Source: Desulfobacterium sp. (GTDB lineage Bacteria; Desulfobacterota; Desulfobacteria; Desulfobacterales; Desulfobacteraceae). From it: a DNA stretch of 49,930 nt. A program made the translations under genes and the position numbers. Where the stretch lies: assembly GCA_016342325.1 (NCBI GenBank), contig JAEINR010000043.1, forward strand, positions 1-49,930. Direction: 5' to 3'. This document shows positions 40,265 to 49,865 of the stretch, piece after piece. Positions within the stretch are counted from its first letter, which is position 1. Each line of letters opens with the position of its first letter. A model generated the notes under the pieces. It searched no databases. It saw nothing but the letters and a program-made list of their open reading frames with translations, and was not told where the DNA came from.

Positions 40265-41317
40265 ATGGCTGGCACGGATCGAATGGGGAGAATATTTGTA
40301 ACAATTATACTATCAATGCTCATGGTCGGCCTGGTCTCCTCCCCCTTGCTTGCCAAGGAAAAAAAGGTCAACATCCGCTTCAGCACCTGGCATGTTCCGG
40401 CCGGGGCCGATGTCCGGAAGCTGTGGATCCCCATGCTCGAGGAGATGAAAAAGAGAAGCAACGGCCGCATTACCTATACCATGTATTCCGGCGGCGCCCT
40501 TGGCAAGGGCCCGGACCATTTTGATATCGTGAAGACAGGGCTCTCTGACATGGGCTATGCCACCCTGAGCTGGACCCCGGGCCGCTTTCGCCTGACCGAC
40601 GTGCTCTCTTCCCCCATTGTCTGTCCTGCCAAGTGGAAGGGTGCCGAGGCGGGCATGGCCATGTACGACAAAATGTTGAGCCCGGAGTTCAAGGATGTGA
40701 AGGTGCTTCACATCAATAACTGTGTCATGGCCCATTTGTGGACCACCAAAAAGGTGACCACCCTTGAGGATATGAAAGGGATGAAGATCCGAAGTCCGGG
40801 GGGACTCCAGACCCGGGCGATCCAGGCCCTGGGTGCCACCCCCGTGTTCATGCCCCTGGGGGATGTTTACCTCTCCATGGAGACCGGGGTGATCGACGGT
40901 ATCGTCACCTGTCCGGCCCTGGTCAAGGCGTTTAAGCTCAATGAAGTCGCAAGTTACGGGGTCCCCACATCCTTTGGCTGCGTGTCCGAGGGGCTGTTTG
41001 TCAACAAGCGGTTCTGGAACCGGGTGCCCGAGGATCTCAAGCCCGTGATTGAATCCGTGGGCAGGGATGCCTACAAGATCGCAGGGGTGTTTGACGAAAA
41101 CTGGTATGCGTCCGTCATGGCGGAATTCAAAACCGCCATGGAGATCACCCCCCTGTCTTCCGCCGAGCAGAAACGCTGGGATGAGCGTTTCAGCGGGATG
41201 CTTGCCGATTGGGCCGGGGAGCTCGAGGCAAAGGGGCTGCCCGCAGAAAAGGCCCTGACCACCTTTAAGGCGGAGCTTGGCAAGGTGGGCGTGGGGTTTA
41301 ATGCCTGTCCGTTTTAA
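40265..41317 (+). CDS. dctP: TRAP transporter substrate-binding protein DctP
   Basis: 350 residues, Sec signal ending about residue 31 (L-L-A). DctP family features: I-R-F-S-T-W-H-V-P, G-R-I-T-Y-T-M-Y-S-G-G-A-L-G-K, W-T-T-K-K-V-T-T-L-E-D-M-K-G-M-K-I-R (the family's conserved loop with an Arg that binds carboxylate) and M-E-T-G-V-I-D-G. It captures an organic acid for the membrane pair encoded next. Which acid is unknown. GAGGAG precedes the ATG. Confidence 0.92.
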   Translation: MAGTDRMGRIFVTIILSMLMVGLVSSPLLAKEKKVNIRFSTWHVPAGADVRKLWIPMLEEMKKRSNGRITYTMYSGGALGKGPDHFDIVKTGLSDMGYATLSWTPGRFRLTDVLSSPIVCPAKWKGAEAGMAMYDKMLSPEFKDVKVLHINNCVMAHLWTTKKVTTLEDMKGMKIRSPGGLQTRAIQALGATPVFMPLGDVYLSMETGVIDGIVTCPALVKAFKLNEVASYGVPTSFGCVSEGLFVNKRFWNRVPEDLKPVIESVGRDAYKIAGVFDENWYASVMAEFKTAMEITPLSSAEQKRWDERFSGMLADWAGELEAKGLPAEKALTTFKAELGKVGVGFNACPF

Positions 41318-41825
41318 GGGCTTGTTTCCCTGGTTGAAATGCTGGATCCACCGCCTCACCGGCTGGGCCTTGACCCTTGGCATGGGCTGGGTGGTGGTGA
41401 TGATGGTGCTGACCACCGTGGATGTGGCGGGCCGTTATTTCTTGTCAAAGCCCGTGCCCGGCGCCATTGAGATGAGTTCCTTCATGCTTGGGATCTTTGC
41501 CATGCTTGGCATGGCCTATACCCACCAGAAGGGGGCCAATGTCCGGGTCACCATGCTTACCCGGGCGTTGCCCCCGGTTGCTGCAAACATTCTGGAAATT
41601 CTGACGTCCCTCCTCACCCTCCAGGTGGTGGGGATGCTGTCCTGGTACGGCATGGTCATGGGGGTGGAGGAGTACCACGCAAGGACCACCACCGACACCC
41701 TGGCCATTCCCCTTTATCCCCTTCAATTTCTGTTGGCCCTGGGGGCCTTGCTTCTTGGGCTTGAGATCCTGGTCAACCTTTGCGAGTCCGTTAACACTTT
41801 ATTTCAAACCAGGCACAAGGGATAG
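41301..41825 (+). CDS. dctQ: TRAP transporter small permease DctQ
   Basis: 174 residues from the ATG at 41301, which overlaps the end of dctP by 17 bases; the frame extends to a TTG at 41277 but the ATG is preferable. Four helices (about 20-40, 55-73, 90-115, 135-158) with V-D-V-A-G-R-Y and the E-x-x-x-F signature region near helix 2. Couples the binding protein to DctM. Last 12 bases before dctM are non-coding. Confidence 0.9.
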   Translation: MPVRFKGLFPWLKCWIHRLTGWALTLGMGWVVVMMVLTTVDVAGRYFLSKPVPGAIEMSSFMLGIFAMLGMAYTHQKGANVRVTMLTRALPPVAANILEILTSLLTLQVVGMLSWYGMVMGVEEYHARTTTDTLAIPLYPLQFLLALGALLLGLEILVNLCESVNTLFQTRHKG

Positions 41826-41836
41826 AGGACGCTGAT

Positions 41837-43144
41837 ATGGATCCCCAGACCATTGGATTTTTAGGCATCGGCGTTTTATTCTTGCTATTGCTCATCGGCA
41901 TGCCCATCGGGTTTGCCCTGGCCTTTGTGGGGTTCTGGGGCATCTCCCTGATCACCGATATCGCCGTTGCCCTGCCCACCCTGCAGCGGTCCTTTAACGG
42001 CACCTTTACCACCTACGCCTTTACCGTGATCCCCCTGTTTGTGCTCATGGGGGAACTGGCCTCGGTGTCCGGCTTAAGCCAGGGCATCTACACCCTTGCC
42101 GACAAGTGGCTGAGACGGCTTCCGGGCGGGCTTGCCATTGCCACCATTGGCGGGTGTGCCGGATTTGCCGCCATCTGCGGCTCTTCCGTGGCAACGGCTG
42201 CGACCCTGGGCCGGGTGGCCCTACCGGAGATGCGAAAGTATAACTACGACATCCACCTTGCAACGGGAAGCGTTGCCGCAGGCGGCACCCTGGGGTTTTT
42301 GATTCCCCCGAGCATCGGGTTTGTGGTCTATGGCATCCTCACCGAACAGTCCATTGGAAAACTGCTGGTGTCCGGGATTCTACCCGGGGTGCTCCTGGTG
42401 ATCGCCTTTGTCATGATCGTGGTGATCTGGGTGCTGATCCACCCGGATGCCGCCCCCATGAACCCTGAAAAGGTGAGCCTTGGGGAGAAACTTGTTGCCC
42501 TGAAGCAGGTGTGGGAACTCATTGTCGTGTTCTTCCTTGTCATGGGGGGGATCTATTTTGGATTTTTCACCCCCACCGAGGCCGGGGCCGTGGGGGCGTT
42601 CTTTCTTTTTGTTGTGACCGTTTTCAGAAGAAAGCTGACCTGGCGTGCCCTGGTGGATGCCCTGGCTTCAACCACACGGGTTTCGGTGATGATCTTCATG
42701 ATCCTTGCCGGTGCCTATGTGTTTACCTACTTCATGGCCCTGACCATGATTCCCATGAATCTTTCCATCTGGCTGAGTTCCATGGCGGTTTCAAAATACC
42801 TGATCCTTGCCATCGTGTTGACCGGCTACTTGCTCCTCGGATGCTTTCTGGATGCCACCTCCATGATGGTGCTCACCCTTCCGGTCATATTCCCCACCAT
42901 CCTCAAGCTTGGCTTCAACCCCATCTGGTTCGGCGTGATCTCCGTTCTTATGATGGAGGCAGGACTGATCACCCCGCCCCTGGGATTGAACATCTTTGTG
43001 ATCGCTGGCGTGGCGGAGGTGCCCATGGAGGTGGTTTTCAAGGGGGCGCTCTTTTTTCTGTTCGCCATCTTCACCGTGGTGATCCTGGTGACCCTCTACC
43101 CCCAGATCGCCCTGTTCCTGCCGGGAATCATGGGCAGAATCTGA
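41837..43144 (+). CDS. dctM: TRAP transporter large permease DctM
   Basis: 435 residues, about 12 helices. DctM landmarks: V-L-M-G-E-L-A near 73, G-C-A-G-F-A-A-I-C-G-S-S-V-A-T-A near 107-122, A-A-G-G-T-L-G-F-L-I-P-P-S near 148 and G-C-F-L-D-A-T-S-M near 333. This is the sodium-driven carrier of the system. The three genes form a compact dctPQM operon ending 57 bases before the converging nicotinamidase gene. Confidence 0.93.
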   Translation: MDPQTIGFLGIGVLFLLLLIGMPIGFALAFVGFWGISLITDIAVALPTLQRSFNGTFTTYAFTVIPLFVLMGELASVSGLSQGIYTLADKWLRRLPGGLAIATIGGCAGFAAICGSSVATAATLGRVALPEMRKYNYDIHLATGSVAAGGTLGFLIPPSIGFVVYGILTEQSIGKLLVSGILPGVLLVIAFVMIVVIWVLIHPDAAPMNPEKVSLGEKLVALKQVWELIVVFFLVMGGIYFGFFTPTEAGAVGAFFLFVVTVFRRKLTWRALVDALASTTRVSVMIFMILAGAYVFTYFMALTMIPMNLSIWLSSMAVSKYLILAIVLTGYLLLGCFLDATSMMVLTLPVIFPTILKLGFNPIWFGVISVLMMEAGLITPPLGLNIFVIAGVAEVPMEVVFKGALFFLFAIFTVVILVTLYPQIALFLPGIMGRI

Positions 43145-43201
43145 TTCTACCTGGGTTAGCTATTGTAACAAGCAATGGGCGCCATTCCGAGGTGAAGCGC
43201 T

Positions 43202-43858
43202 TTATAGCGCATTGCTGGTGATGATATGGATTCCTTGCTGCTTCATCTCTTCAAGGGCGTCCAGGGTGGTCTCTTTTGCGACGCCCCGGCAGAGGTCTTC
43301 CACCAGGAATACCTCAAATCCCCTTTCTGCGGCATCCAAGGCCGTTGCCTTGACACAATAGTCCGTGGCAAGGCCGTAGACCACAACCCGGGTGATGTTG
43401 GCCGCCCTGAGACGTTGGGTAAGTTCAGTGGGGGTGTTTCCCTGGTCCTTGAACCCGGAGTAGCTGTCAAATCGCGGGTCGGTCCCCTTTTTCACAATGG
43501 CGGTAAAGGTGTCGGCGGGGATGAGAATCCCGGCGTTCCCACTCTCCTGGACACAGTGGGGGGGCCAGAGCACCTGGGTTTCGCCATGGACCTCAATGGT
43601 GTCAAAGGGCTGCTTCCCCGGGTGGTTGGTGAAAAACGAGACATGGTCTTCCGGGTGCCAGTCCTGGGTGGCGAACAGGGTGACGCCCCTTGATTTCAGG
43701 CGAAGGGTCACCTGCTCCACCTCTTTTACATAGGGTTCATCCGTGCCGTCAACGGCAAGGGCACCCTGTTTGAGGGTGGTGAAATCCCCCTGGAAGTCCA
43801 CGACGATCACCCCGGTTGTTGCCAGGGCACCTGGGTCTGAAAATGGTGACGGGCTCAT
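43202..43858 (-). CDS. pncA: Nicotinamidase (isochorismatase-fold amidase)
   Basis: 218 residues from the ATG at 43858 (AAAGGAGAAACA before it); the open frame goes further upstream but without such a site. The catalytic triad of PncA can be seen: Asp in V-V-D-F-Q-G-D-F, Lys in I-V-K-K-G-T-D, and Cys in G-L-A-T-D-Y-C-V-K. Metal ligands D-W-H-P-E-D-H are also present. It hydrolyses nicotinamide to nicotinate for NAD salvage. Single gene. Confidence 0.88.
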   Translation of the reverse strand: MSPSPFSDPGALATTGVIVVDFQGDFTTLKQGALAVDGTDEPYVKEVEQVTLRLKSRGVTLFATQDWHPEDHVSFFTNHPGKQPFDTIEVHGETQVLWPPHCVQESGNAGILIPADTFTAIVKKGTDPRFDSYSGFKDQGNTPTELTQRLRAANITRVVVYGLATDYCVKATALDAAERGFEVFLVEDLCRGVAKETTLDALEEMKQQGIHIITSNAL

Positions 43859-44058
43859 TGTTTCTCCTTTAAACATTTTGGGTTTGATCCCGATTGATTT
43901 AGCTTTGGATCGCCTGTTTGTCAAGGACAACCTCCGGACGTCCTGTTTCCCCAGGGTTTGTTGGTGACCTGCGGAAAATGCTGGAAAAAACGCTGGAAAG
44001 ACGATAGGCTGTTGAAAAACATCAATACGGTGAAGAGTCGAGGGAGGATAGTGCAAAA

Positions 44059-45450
44059 ATGTTTGCTGAACCTCGCAAAACGATCACGCATCACCTGACA
44101 CGGCGTAATCTACTTAAGCAATTTGCTTTCCAGAGTCTTGCATGGTCTTTCCTGCCCCGGTTAGCCAGCGCGGATAATGGGAAACACGCCCCTTCATTCA
44201 TGCGGGGAATAAATACCTATTATCTCCTGGTTGAGGCCTATCGCCATGTACAAAAGAACAGGGGGGCTAGTGTTTCTGCATGTGTCTACGAATACCTTGT
44301 TGATAAACTGAAGTTGCCTGAAATTCGAGACAAATGCAACATTAACGCGATTCGCTACTGGGCATTTAACGATTACCCCGGTCCGGATGATAAATTGCTC
44401 CCCCGCACCACGGATGGACGGCTTTGGCGAAACAGTCAACAGATTGATCAACTGGCCCTTGAAGTCCTTGCCGCTGTAACCGAAATACTGGGCGAGCTTG
44501 GTTTTTATCTCGTCCCGGTGCTTTCCAATTACTGGGCTTCCTACGGAGGCATTTTACAGTACCTGGTCTGGACGGGGGAGTTGGAAAAGCAAGATTACAT
44601 TGATGCACTCTGTACACGTCGCGGGACCGCGCTTTATCTCGAAAATACACTTCGGTTCTTTTCTTCTCCAAAAGTTGAAGCGCTTTTCCAGAAGCACATC
44701 AGTCAAATTCTTCCGTTGTTTGCCGACAACCCGGCGGTCCGAGTCATTGAGTTGATGAATGAACCACGGGGTAAAAACCCCCTCAGCCTTGCAAACAAGC
44801 CGTTGCAAAATGGTCTGATGAGTTCGGATCTGATTGCCGCATGGCTTAACCGGCAGGCAACCTGGATTCGGCAGAGTGGCCATTTTAATAAACAATGCCC
44901 TTATATTTCCAGCGGTGAAGAGGGATGGCTTGAAGATCCGGTTGGGTCTGTCAGACTGAAGTCCATGGCAAAAGGCGGACAGTCCTATGAAGGCATTGAC
45001 CTTCTGAAAAACATCTCTGCCCAAACCGATGGCATTACCATTGCGTCGGTCCACATGTACACCCATATGGCTACAAAACTGATACAATCTAACAATTGTG
45101 GCCATGATTTTATAGATCAACGGGGCTGGACCCATCTGTCAAACCCTGCTGAAAATACGGACAGATCCCATTTTATCAACCTTGCAGAGGATTGGATCCT
45201 CAGCCGGGCCCAGGTCTTGAAAGCCTACCCGTGGTATATCGGGGAAATGGCATGGCCCTGGCGTACCGAAGAGACGCCCATGGAATCGCCGTTGAAAACA
45301 TACCATACGCTTTATCACCGATGGGCGTCCCTTGCGCGACAAAAGGGTGCCCAAGGCGTTTTTTTATGGATGCTTGACGGCCTGGAACATAGGGACCCTT
45401 TTTACGGTCTGAACCGGGACGAACTTGCTGTGGTAGTTACAGGCTTATAG
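44059..45450 (+). CDS. Tat-exported glycoside hydrolase, GH5/mannanase-like
   Basis: 463 residues. The start has a twin-arginine motif T-R-R-N-L-L-K followed by a hydrophobic stretch ending A-S-A (about residue 38). The rest is a TIM barrel of the GH5 kind: R-G-I-N-T-Y-Y near 49, N-I-N-A-I-R-Y-W-A-F near 95, the acid/base Glu in E-L-M-N-E-P-R-G near 235 and the candidate nucleophile Glu in W-Y-I-G-E-M-A-W near 395. First gene of an exopolysaccharide operon, where a hydrolase that trims the polymer is common (as GH8 BcsZ in cellulose operons). GGGAGGA precedes the ATG. Confidence 0.78.
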   Translation: MFAEPRKTITHHLTRRNLLKQFAFQSLAWSFLPRLASADNGKHAPSFMRGINTYYLLVEAYRHVQKNRGASVSACVYEYLVDKLKLPEIRDKCNINAIRYWAFNDYPGPDDKLLPRTTDGRLWRNSQQIDQLALEVLAAVTEILGELGFYLVPVLSNYWASYGGILQYLVWTGELEKQDYIDALCTRRGTALYLENTLRFFSSPKVEALFQKHISQILPLFADNPAVRVIELMNEPRGKNPLSLANKPLQNGLMSSDLIAAWLNRQATWIRQSGHFNKQCPYISSGEEGWLEDPVGSVRLKSMAKGGQSYEGIDLLKNISAQTDGITIASVHMYTHMATKLIQSNNCGHDFIDQRGWTHLSNPAENTDRSHFINLAEDWILSRAQVLKAYPWYIGEMAWPWRTEETPMESPLKTYHTLYHRWASLARQKGAQGVFLWMLDGLEHRDPFYGLNRDELAVVVTGL

Positions 45451-45490
45451 CTTATCGCTTATAGCGCATATCGCCAGTGAACGATTATAA

Positions 45491-47605
45491 ATGGTATTCC
45501 CAGGGGGTGGCACTTTGAATCTATCAACCGTAATCGCGCGGATCGCTGTTCTTGTTTTTTTACTGGCGGGTCCGGTTTTGGCAGATGATCTTTTTACGGT
45601 ACAGATCAATCAATTTGACTCCGGAGAGACGATTCAAATAAGTGATCTGCAGAAGAAACATATCAATGACCTGTGGCTCCGGCGAGACGGCAACACCATT
45701 TCGTTGAATGCCGGTATTTTTCCGGATCGGTACCACGCCGGATTGCTTTTGACTCAACTTCGCCATTTTACACCCCATGCACAAGTCATTTCTGCATCCA
45801 TGCCGTCCCCGGAACAATGGCTCCCCCTTCAAAGACATATTTCCCTACAGGACATTGGTTATGAACAGCCGGTACTTCTCCAGGGGGTTCAGCCATACCA
45901 TGCAATACATTTTCCGTGGGACAGCACCATGGCCATCAAGGGCAGTTATCTAAAGCTGGATCTCCGGGTTTCAGACGTTTTAAAATCGAACTCTACGGTG
46001 ACGGTACTTGCTGAAGGGATTCCCCTGGTTTCCTTTCTTAAAAAAGATCTCATGGATGATAAAAAGGTCATAATACGTCTTGATCCGTTGCAGAACATTG
46101 AGATCGGAGGGACGCTTGATATTGAAATATCCGGTTCTTTCAGGGCCACTGAAGCGTATTGTGTTGATATGAAAAGTAAAAGTCTATGGTTGTGTCTGGA
46201 CAATACATCCCGCCTCCAATTTACCCGGAAGATGCCTTCCTTTTCTGTCCGGCACTTTTTTTCAGAACCGGCTGCAAAATTCTGTTTTGTTTCATTTGAG
46301 GAAAATAAGGATTCAATTGAAGCCATTGCAAAAATGGCCGGTCTCATCGGCAGTCTGGCCTATTCCAAACATTCCCGTATCCAATTCGCGCCATACTCGC
46401 TGACGGGGAAGAATATTTTTGTCGGTTCTTTTGATAATGACATAACGGTGCTTGGCAACAATCTTTTTATTACGCCCAATGGCAGCAAGCTCCTCACTGG
46501 GACCGTTTTCCCCGCATTGATTTTTTCAAAACTCAATGGGACATCAGCAGAACCTTCCGCCAAAGAAGCGGTGAAGGATATCAGTTTTGAAATGCTAGGC
46601 TATGACAACCGCACGACCCAGGGCATTGGTGATCTGATTTTTCAAACGACCTTCTCCGGATTACAGTTGGGGGGGTGGCCTGAAAAAATGTCAGGGACCA
46701 TACGCTATACCCATGGCCCTGTTTTAGAGGATGACCGCTCTTTTCTTCGCATTCGTCTCAATGGCGTACTCCTAGAATCACGGGAGATCTTTGGCGATGG
46801 CGGAGAGCGTATTTTAACATTCTCCATTCCCTCCCGGGCAATCCAGGCACAAAACAATCTGGAAATCGTTTTCTCTTACTATTTTTACACGGAAGACTGC
46901 ATTGGCAGTTATCCTGCATTTGAAGTGTCACTTAATAAAGATTCTTTCTTATCCCTGGGCCGCTACAATCCTGCTCCGCCGCTCACTTTCTCCAACTACC
47001 CGGCAATCTTCAAAGGAAAAGGTGCATTGCTTCTCAGTAAACTCAGTAAAGACTTTTATACCCCCATGGTTCGCCTCATGGAAATTCAGGGGTATTTACA
47101 GCATGCCATACCGGATATTGCCATAACCGAAGCTGTCAATCTGGAAACAGGCAAATTTGATTATGGGGTAATGGTCATGGATCCAAACACCGCACAACCC
47201 TTTGACCCACCCGTGGATCTTACACAAAAACTGATGATCACCAACCCGTTGAGCAACAGAGTCCTGATACATCTTGAGACCACAGAATCCATCTCTGCGC
47301 TCCAGACGTTTTACTATGACGACAAACTTCCCATGCTTTTGTATCAGCAGCGGAACGTTTCACGCTCGCCTTTAGGGTTTACAACGGATCTCCTCTCAAG
47401 CCACTCCCGTGCAAATGTTGGAATTATCAGCGATACAGAATGGCACGCCATGGAAATTGGCCGAAAAATACGGGTGATATACCCGGATAAGAAAAATATG
47501 GCTTATTATTGGCATAAATATCGTTTGATCTTTTTCTTTCTGGCCGGCGCCGGTTTTCTGCTGTTTCTTTTCTATGTGTACCACCGTCTTGCCAAGGAGA
47601 AATAG
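45491..47605 (+). CDS. BcsB-like periplasmic exopolysaccharide subunit
   Basis: 704 residues: Sec signal about 1-31, a SPOR-like stretch about 33-105, then alternating carbohydrate-binding and flavodoxin-like regions as in BcsB (A-I-H-F-P, C-V-D-M-K-S-K-S-L-W near 222, R-H-F-F near 252, I-E-A-I-A-K-M-A-G-L-I-G), and a C-terminal membrane anchor about 677-697. BcsB guides the nascent polymer through the periplasm with the synthase. A TTG at 45515, right after AGGGGGTGG, is a likely alternative start; the ATG at 45491 has no ribosome binding site. The final helix may contact the synthase encoded two genes later. Confidence 0.75.
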   Translation: MVFPGGGTLNLSTVIARIAVLVFLLAGPVLADDLFTVQINQFDSGETIQISDLQKKHINDLWLRRDGNTISLNAGIFPDRYHAGLLLTQLRHFTPHAQVISASMPSPEQWLPLQRHISLQDIGYEQPVLLQGVQPYHAIHFPWDSTMAIKGSYLKLDLRVSDVLKSNSTVTVLAEGIPLVSFLKKDLMDDKKVIIRLDPLQNIEIGGTLDIEISGSFRATEAYCVDMKSKSLWLCLDNTSRLQFTRKMPSFSVRHFFSEPAAKFCFVSFEENKDSIEAIAKMAGLIGSLAYSKHSRIQFAPYSLTGKNIFVGSFDNDITVLGNNLFITPNGSKLLTGTVFPALIFSKLNGTSAEPSAKEAVKDISFEMLGYDNRTTQGIGDLIFQTTFSGLQLGGWPEKMSGTIRYTHGPVLEDDRSFLRIRLNGVLLESREIFGDGGERILTFSIPSRAIQAQNNLEIVFSYYFYTEDCIGSYPAFEVSLNKDSFLSLGRYNPAPPLTFSNYPAIFKGKGALLLSKLSKDFYTPMVRLMEIQGYLQHAIPDIAITEAVNLETGKFDYGVMVMDPNTAQPFDPPVDLTQKLMITNPLSNRVLIHLETTESISALQTFYYDDKLPMLLYQQRNVSRSPLGFTTDLLSSHSRANVGIISDTEWHAMEIGRKIRVIYPDKKNMAYYWHKYRLIFFFLAGAGFLLFLFYVYHRLAKEK

Positions 47606-48442
47606 ATGCTTAACAAAGTCTGTTTTCTGTTCTTTGCCGCCACGGTAGCCGGATGCATCTATTGCCCTTCAGTGCTTGTTGCAGGCGCATACGGGCAACA
47701 GAAAGGTCATTTCTTCTATTCCCTGCAATCCTATTATTACAGCACGGATCAATACATTGATGAAAAGAGCGATCGCCACGATCGCGGCGGAACCTATACC
47801 AAATTCGAGCTGAATCCGTACCTGGAGTATGGGGTGACCGACAAAGATACGGTGACCGTCAATTCTTTTTACAATTGGCTGACAGACGATGCCCCGGGAA
47901 GTACCCGGAAAACCCAGGGGGTTACGGACCTGGAAATTGGGTGGCAGCACCGGATTTTAACCGGTAAAAATCGGGTAGCAGCAATCCATGGAATGGTTAT
48001 TATTCCAGCCGGGTATTCCATTGATGATGACCCGAGGCTTGGGTATAATCGTTTTGGTGCAGAAGCAAGCCTTTTATACGGACAAAGTTTTAAACTGTCA
48101 GACAAATATGGCTTTGTGGATTTGCGACTGGGGTATCGCGACTATTTGGGTTACCCTTCAAGCCAGATCCGTGGAAACGCAACTGTTGGGTATGACATTC
48201 TTACCCGGTGGCAACTACTTGCTGCAGGCGATCTGCAATATGGCCTGAAAGACGGCCATGGAAAACAGCTGGGACTTAATTTGCAGGCACAGCCCAATTA
48301 TCGTCTCTTGAAACTGTCACTTGGGGCCCGCTTCAGGATCAATGCACAGTATTCCCTGGTTGTCGGCGGGTATCAACATGTATGGGGAGAAGAAACAGGC
48401 GGAGGAGGGGGTGGATATGTCAGCCTTTGGTACAGCAACTAA
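47606..48442 (+). CDS. Outer-membrane beta-barrel protein of the exopolysaccharide operon
   Basis: 278 residues. Signal peptide about 1-27. The mature part alternates hydrophobic and polar residues with many aromatic ends (F-F-Y-S-L-Q-S-Y-Y-Y, D-T-V-T-V-N-S-F-Y-N-W-L, L-L-Y-G-Q-S-F) and ends with an aromatic residue near the C-terminus (Y-V-S-L-W-Y-S-N), typical of outer-membrane barrels of about 10-12 strands. Starts directly after the previous stop with its AAGGAG inside that gene, and overlaps the synthase gene by 26 bases. Probably the export pore for the polymer. Family not identified. Confidence 0.7.
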   Translation: MLNKVCFLFFAATVAGCIYCPSVLVAGAYGQQKGHFFYSLQSYYYSTDQYIDEKSDRHDRGGTYTKFELNPYLEYGVTDKDTVTVNSFYNWLTDDAPGSTRKTQGVTDLEIGWQHRILTGKNRVAAIHGMVIIPAGYSIDDDPRLGYNRFGAEASLLYGQSFKLSDKYGFVDLRLGYRDYLGYPSSQIRGNATVGYDILTRWQLLAAGDLQYGLKDGHGKQLGLNLQAQPNYRLLKLSLGARFRINAQYSLVVGGYQHVWGEETGGGGGGYVSLWYSN

Positions 48443-49865
48443 CGATGGACAGCCCCAACGGCTGGGTTCTATTCTTATTGAACAGGGGAAGATCACAGCC
48501 CCCCAACTGGACGAAGCCCTTGCTGTCCAAAAAGAAAAAGGGGGCCGCCTGGGGTGGCTGTTGCTGACCCTGGGCATGATCACACGGTTGGATCTCTTTG
48601 CCTCCCTTGCAATACATTTTTCCCTTGTATTTCGTAAGTACTCACCCGATCTCATAACAGAAATTGATCGATCGGTTCTTGGGCAGATCGACTATGACAA
48701 GATCCTTGAACAGCATGTCATTCCCTGTTCCATTGTTGATGATACCCTGCTTCTTTTTACTGACTTTCCAGATCGTTTGCAACTGGCCGACTTTTGTAAA
48801 ACCCACTTTAGGGTTAAGCAAATACAACCCGTTGTTGTCACGGACCTGGATTTCATGCACATCATCCAGGAACTGTATGGTAAAAGCCTCATGGATCAGT
48901 CCATCAATGGCCTCTTTTACAGGGATTCCAGTGAGTCTGCCTACAGTGTTTTTACGAAAACACAGGTGTTGTTCATGGGGGGGCTTGGTTTCGGTGTCTT
49001 GATTTGGCTATACCTTGATGCCTATACTTTTCTTATAGCGGCTTTTTCATTTTGCCAAATTGCTTTTTTTGTAGGGGTTCTCTATAAGGTCGTTTTGAGC
49101 CTTGCCGGATCGAAGTTTGAGCAAACCGAATTCGTCACCAAAGAAGATGTGGACAATCTTGAGGAGAAAGAACTTCCCGTCTATACGATTCTCGTTCCGG
49201 TGTATAAGGAACCGGAAATCGTTCATGTTCTGGTCAATTCGTTGAAAAAAATGAATTATCCCCAGGGGAAACTGGATATTCTGCTCCTCCTTGAAGAAGA
49301 AGATACGCCCACCTATGAGGCTGCCAAAAAAGCGCATCCGCCGGGCAACTGGCGGTTTATCCGAGTGCCGGATTCGTTGCCGAAAACAAAGCCGAAGGCC
49401 TGTAATTACGGGGTTTTTTTTAGCCGAGGTGCTTTTTTGACAATTTATGATGCCGAAGATATCCCAGACCCGGACCAATTGAAAAAAGCCATTGTCGGAT
49501 TTCAAAAGTATGGCGAGTCCTATGTCTGCCTCCAGGCAGCACTTAATTACTTTAATGCGGATGAAAATATCATCACCAGACTCTTTACCCTTGAATATTC
49601 CTATTGGTTTGATTATCTGCTGACCGGCCTGGATTATTTCCATCTGCCCATTCCCCTTGGCGGGACCAGTAATCACTTCCGTATGGATATCCTGAAAGAA
49701 CTGGGTTCATGGGACCCCTACAATGTAACCGAAGATGCCGATCTTGGCATTCGTGCCAGTGCCAACGGATATAAGGTCGGCATTCTCAACTCCACAACCT
49801 ATGAGGAGGCAAATACAAGGTATGGGAACTGGCTTCGCCAGCGCTCAAGGTGGATCAAAGGGTAA
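48417..49865 (+). pseudogene. MshEN-domain glycosyltransferase family 2 synthase, truncated at its C-terminus
   Basis: 482 codons from the ATG at 48417 (GGAGGAGGGGG before it). Residues about 14-70 contain two MshEN c-di-GMP-binding motifs: R-L-G-S-I-L-I-E-Q-G-K-I with L-x-x-A-L-x-x-Q, then R-L-G-W-L-L-L-T-L-G-M-I with a last-position change. Two helices (about 180-230) precede the GT2 domain: V-P-V-Y-K-E-P, K-P-K-A-C-N-Y-G, I-Y-D-A-E-D (DxD-like), T-E-D-A-D-L-G (catalytic TED) and Q-R-S-R-W-I-K-G, where the frame stops. In relatives (NfrB, BcsA-type) this motif is followed by several membrane helices forming the channel; they are missing, so the product is probably inactive. Confidence 0.8.
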
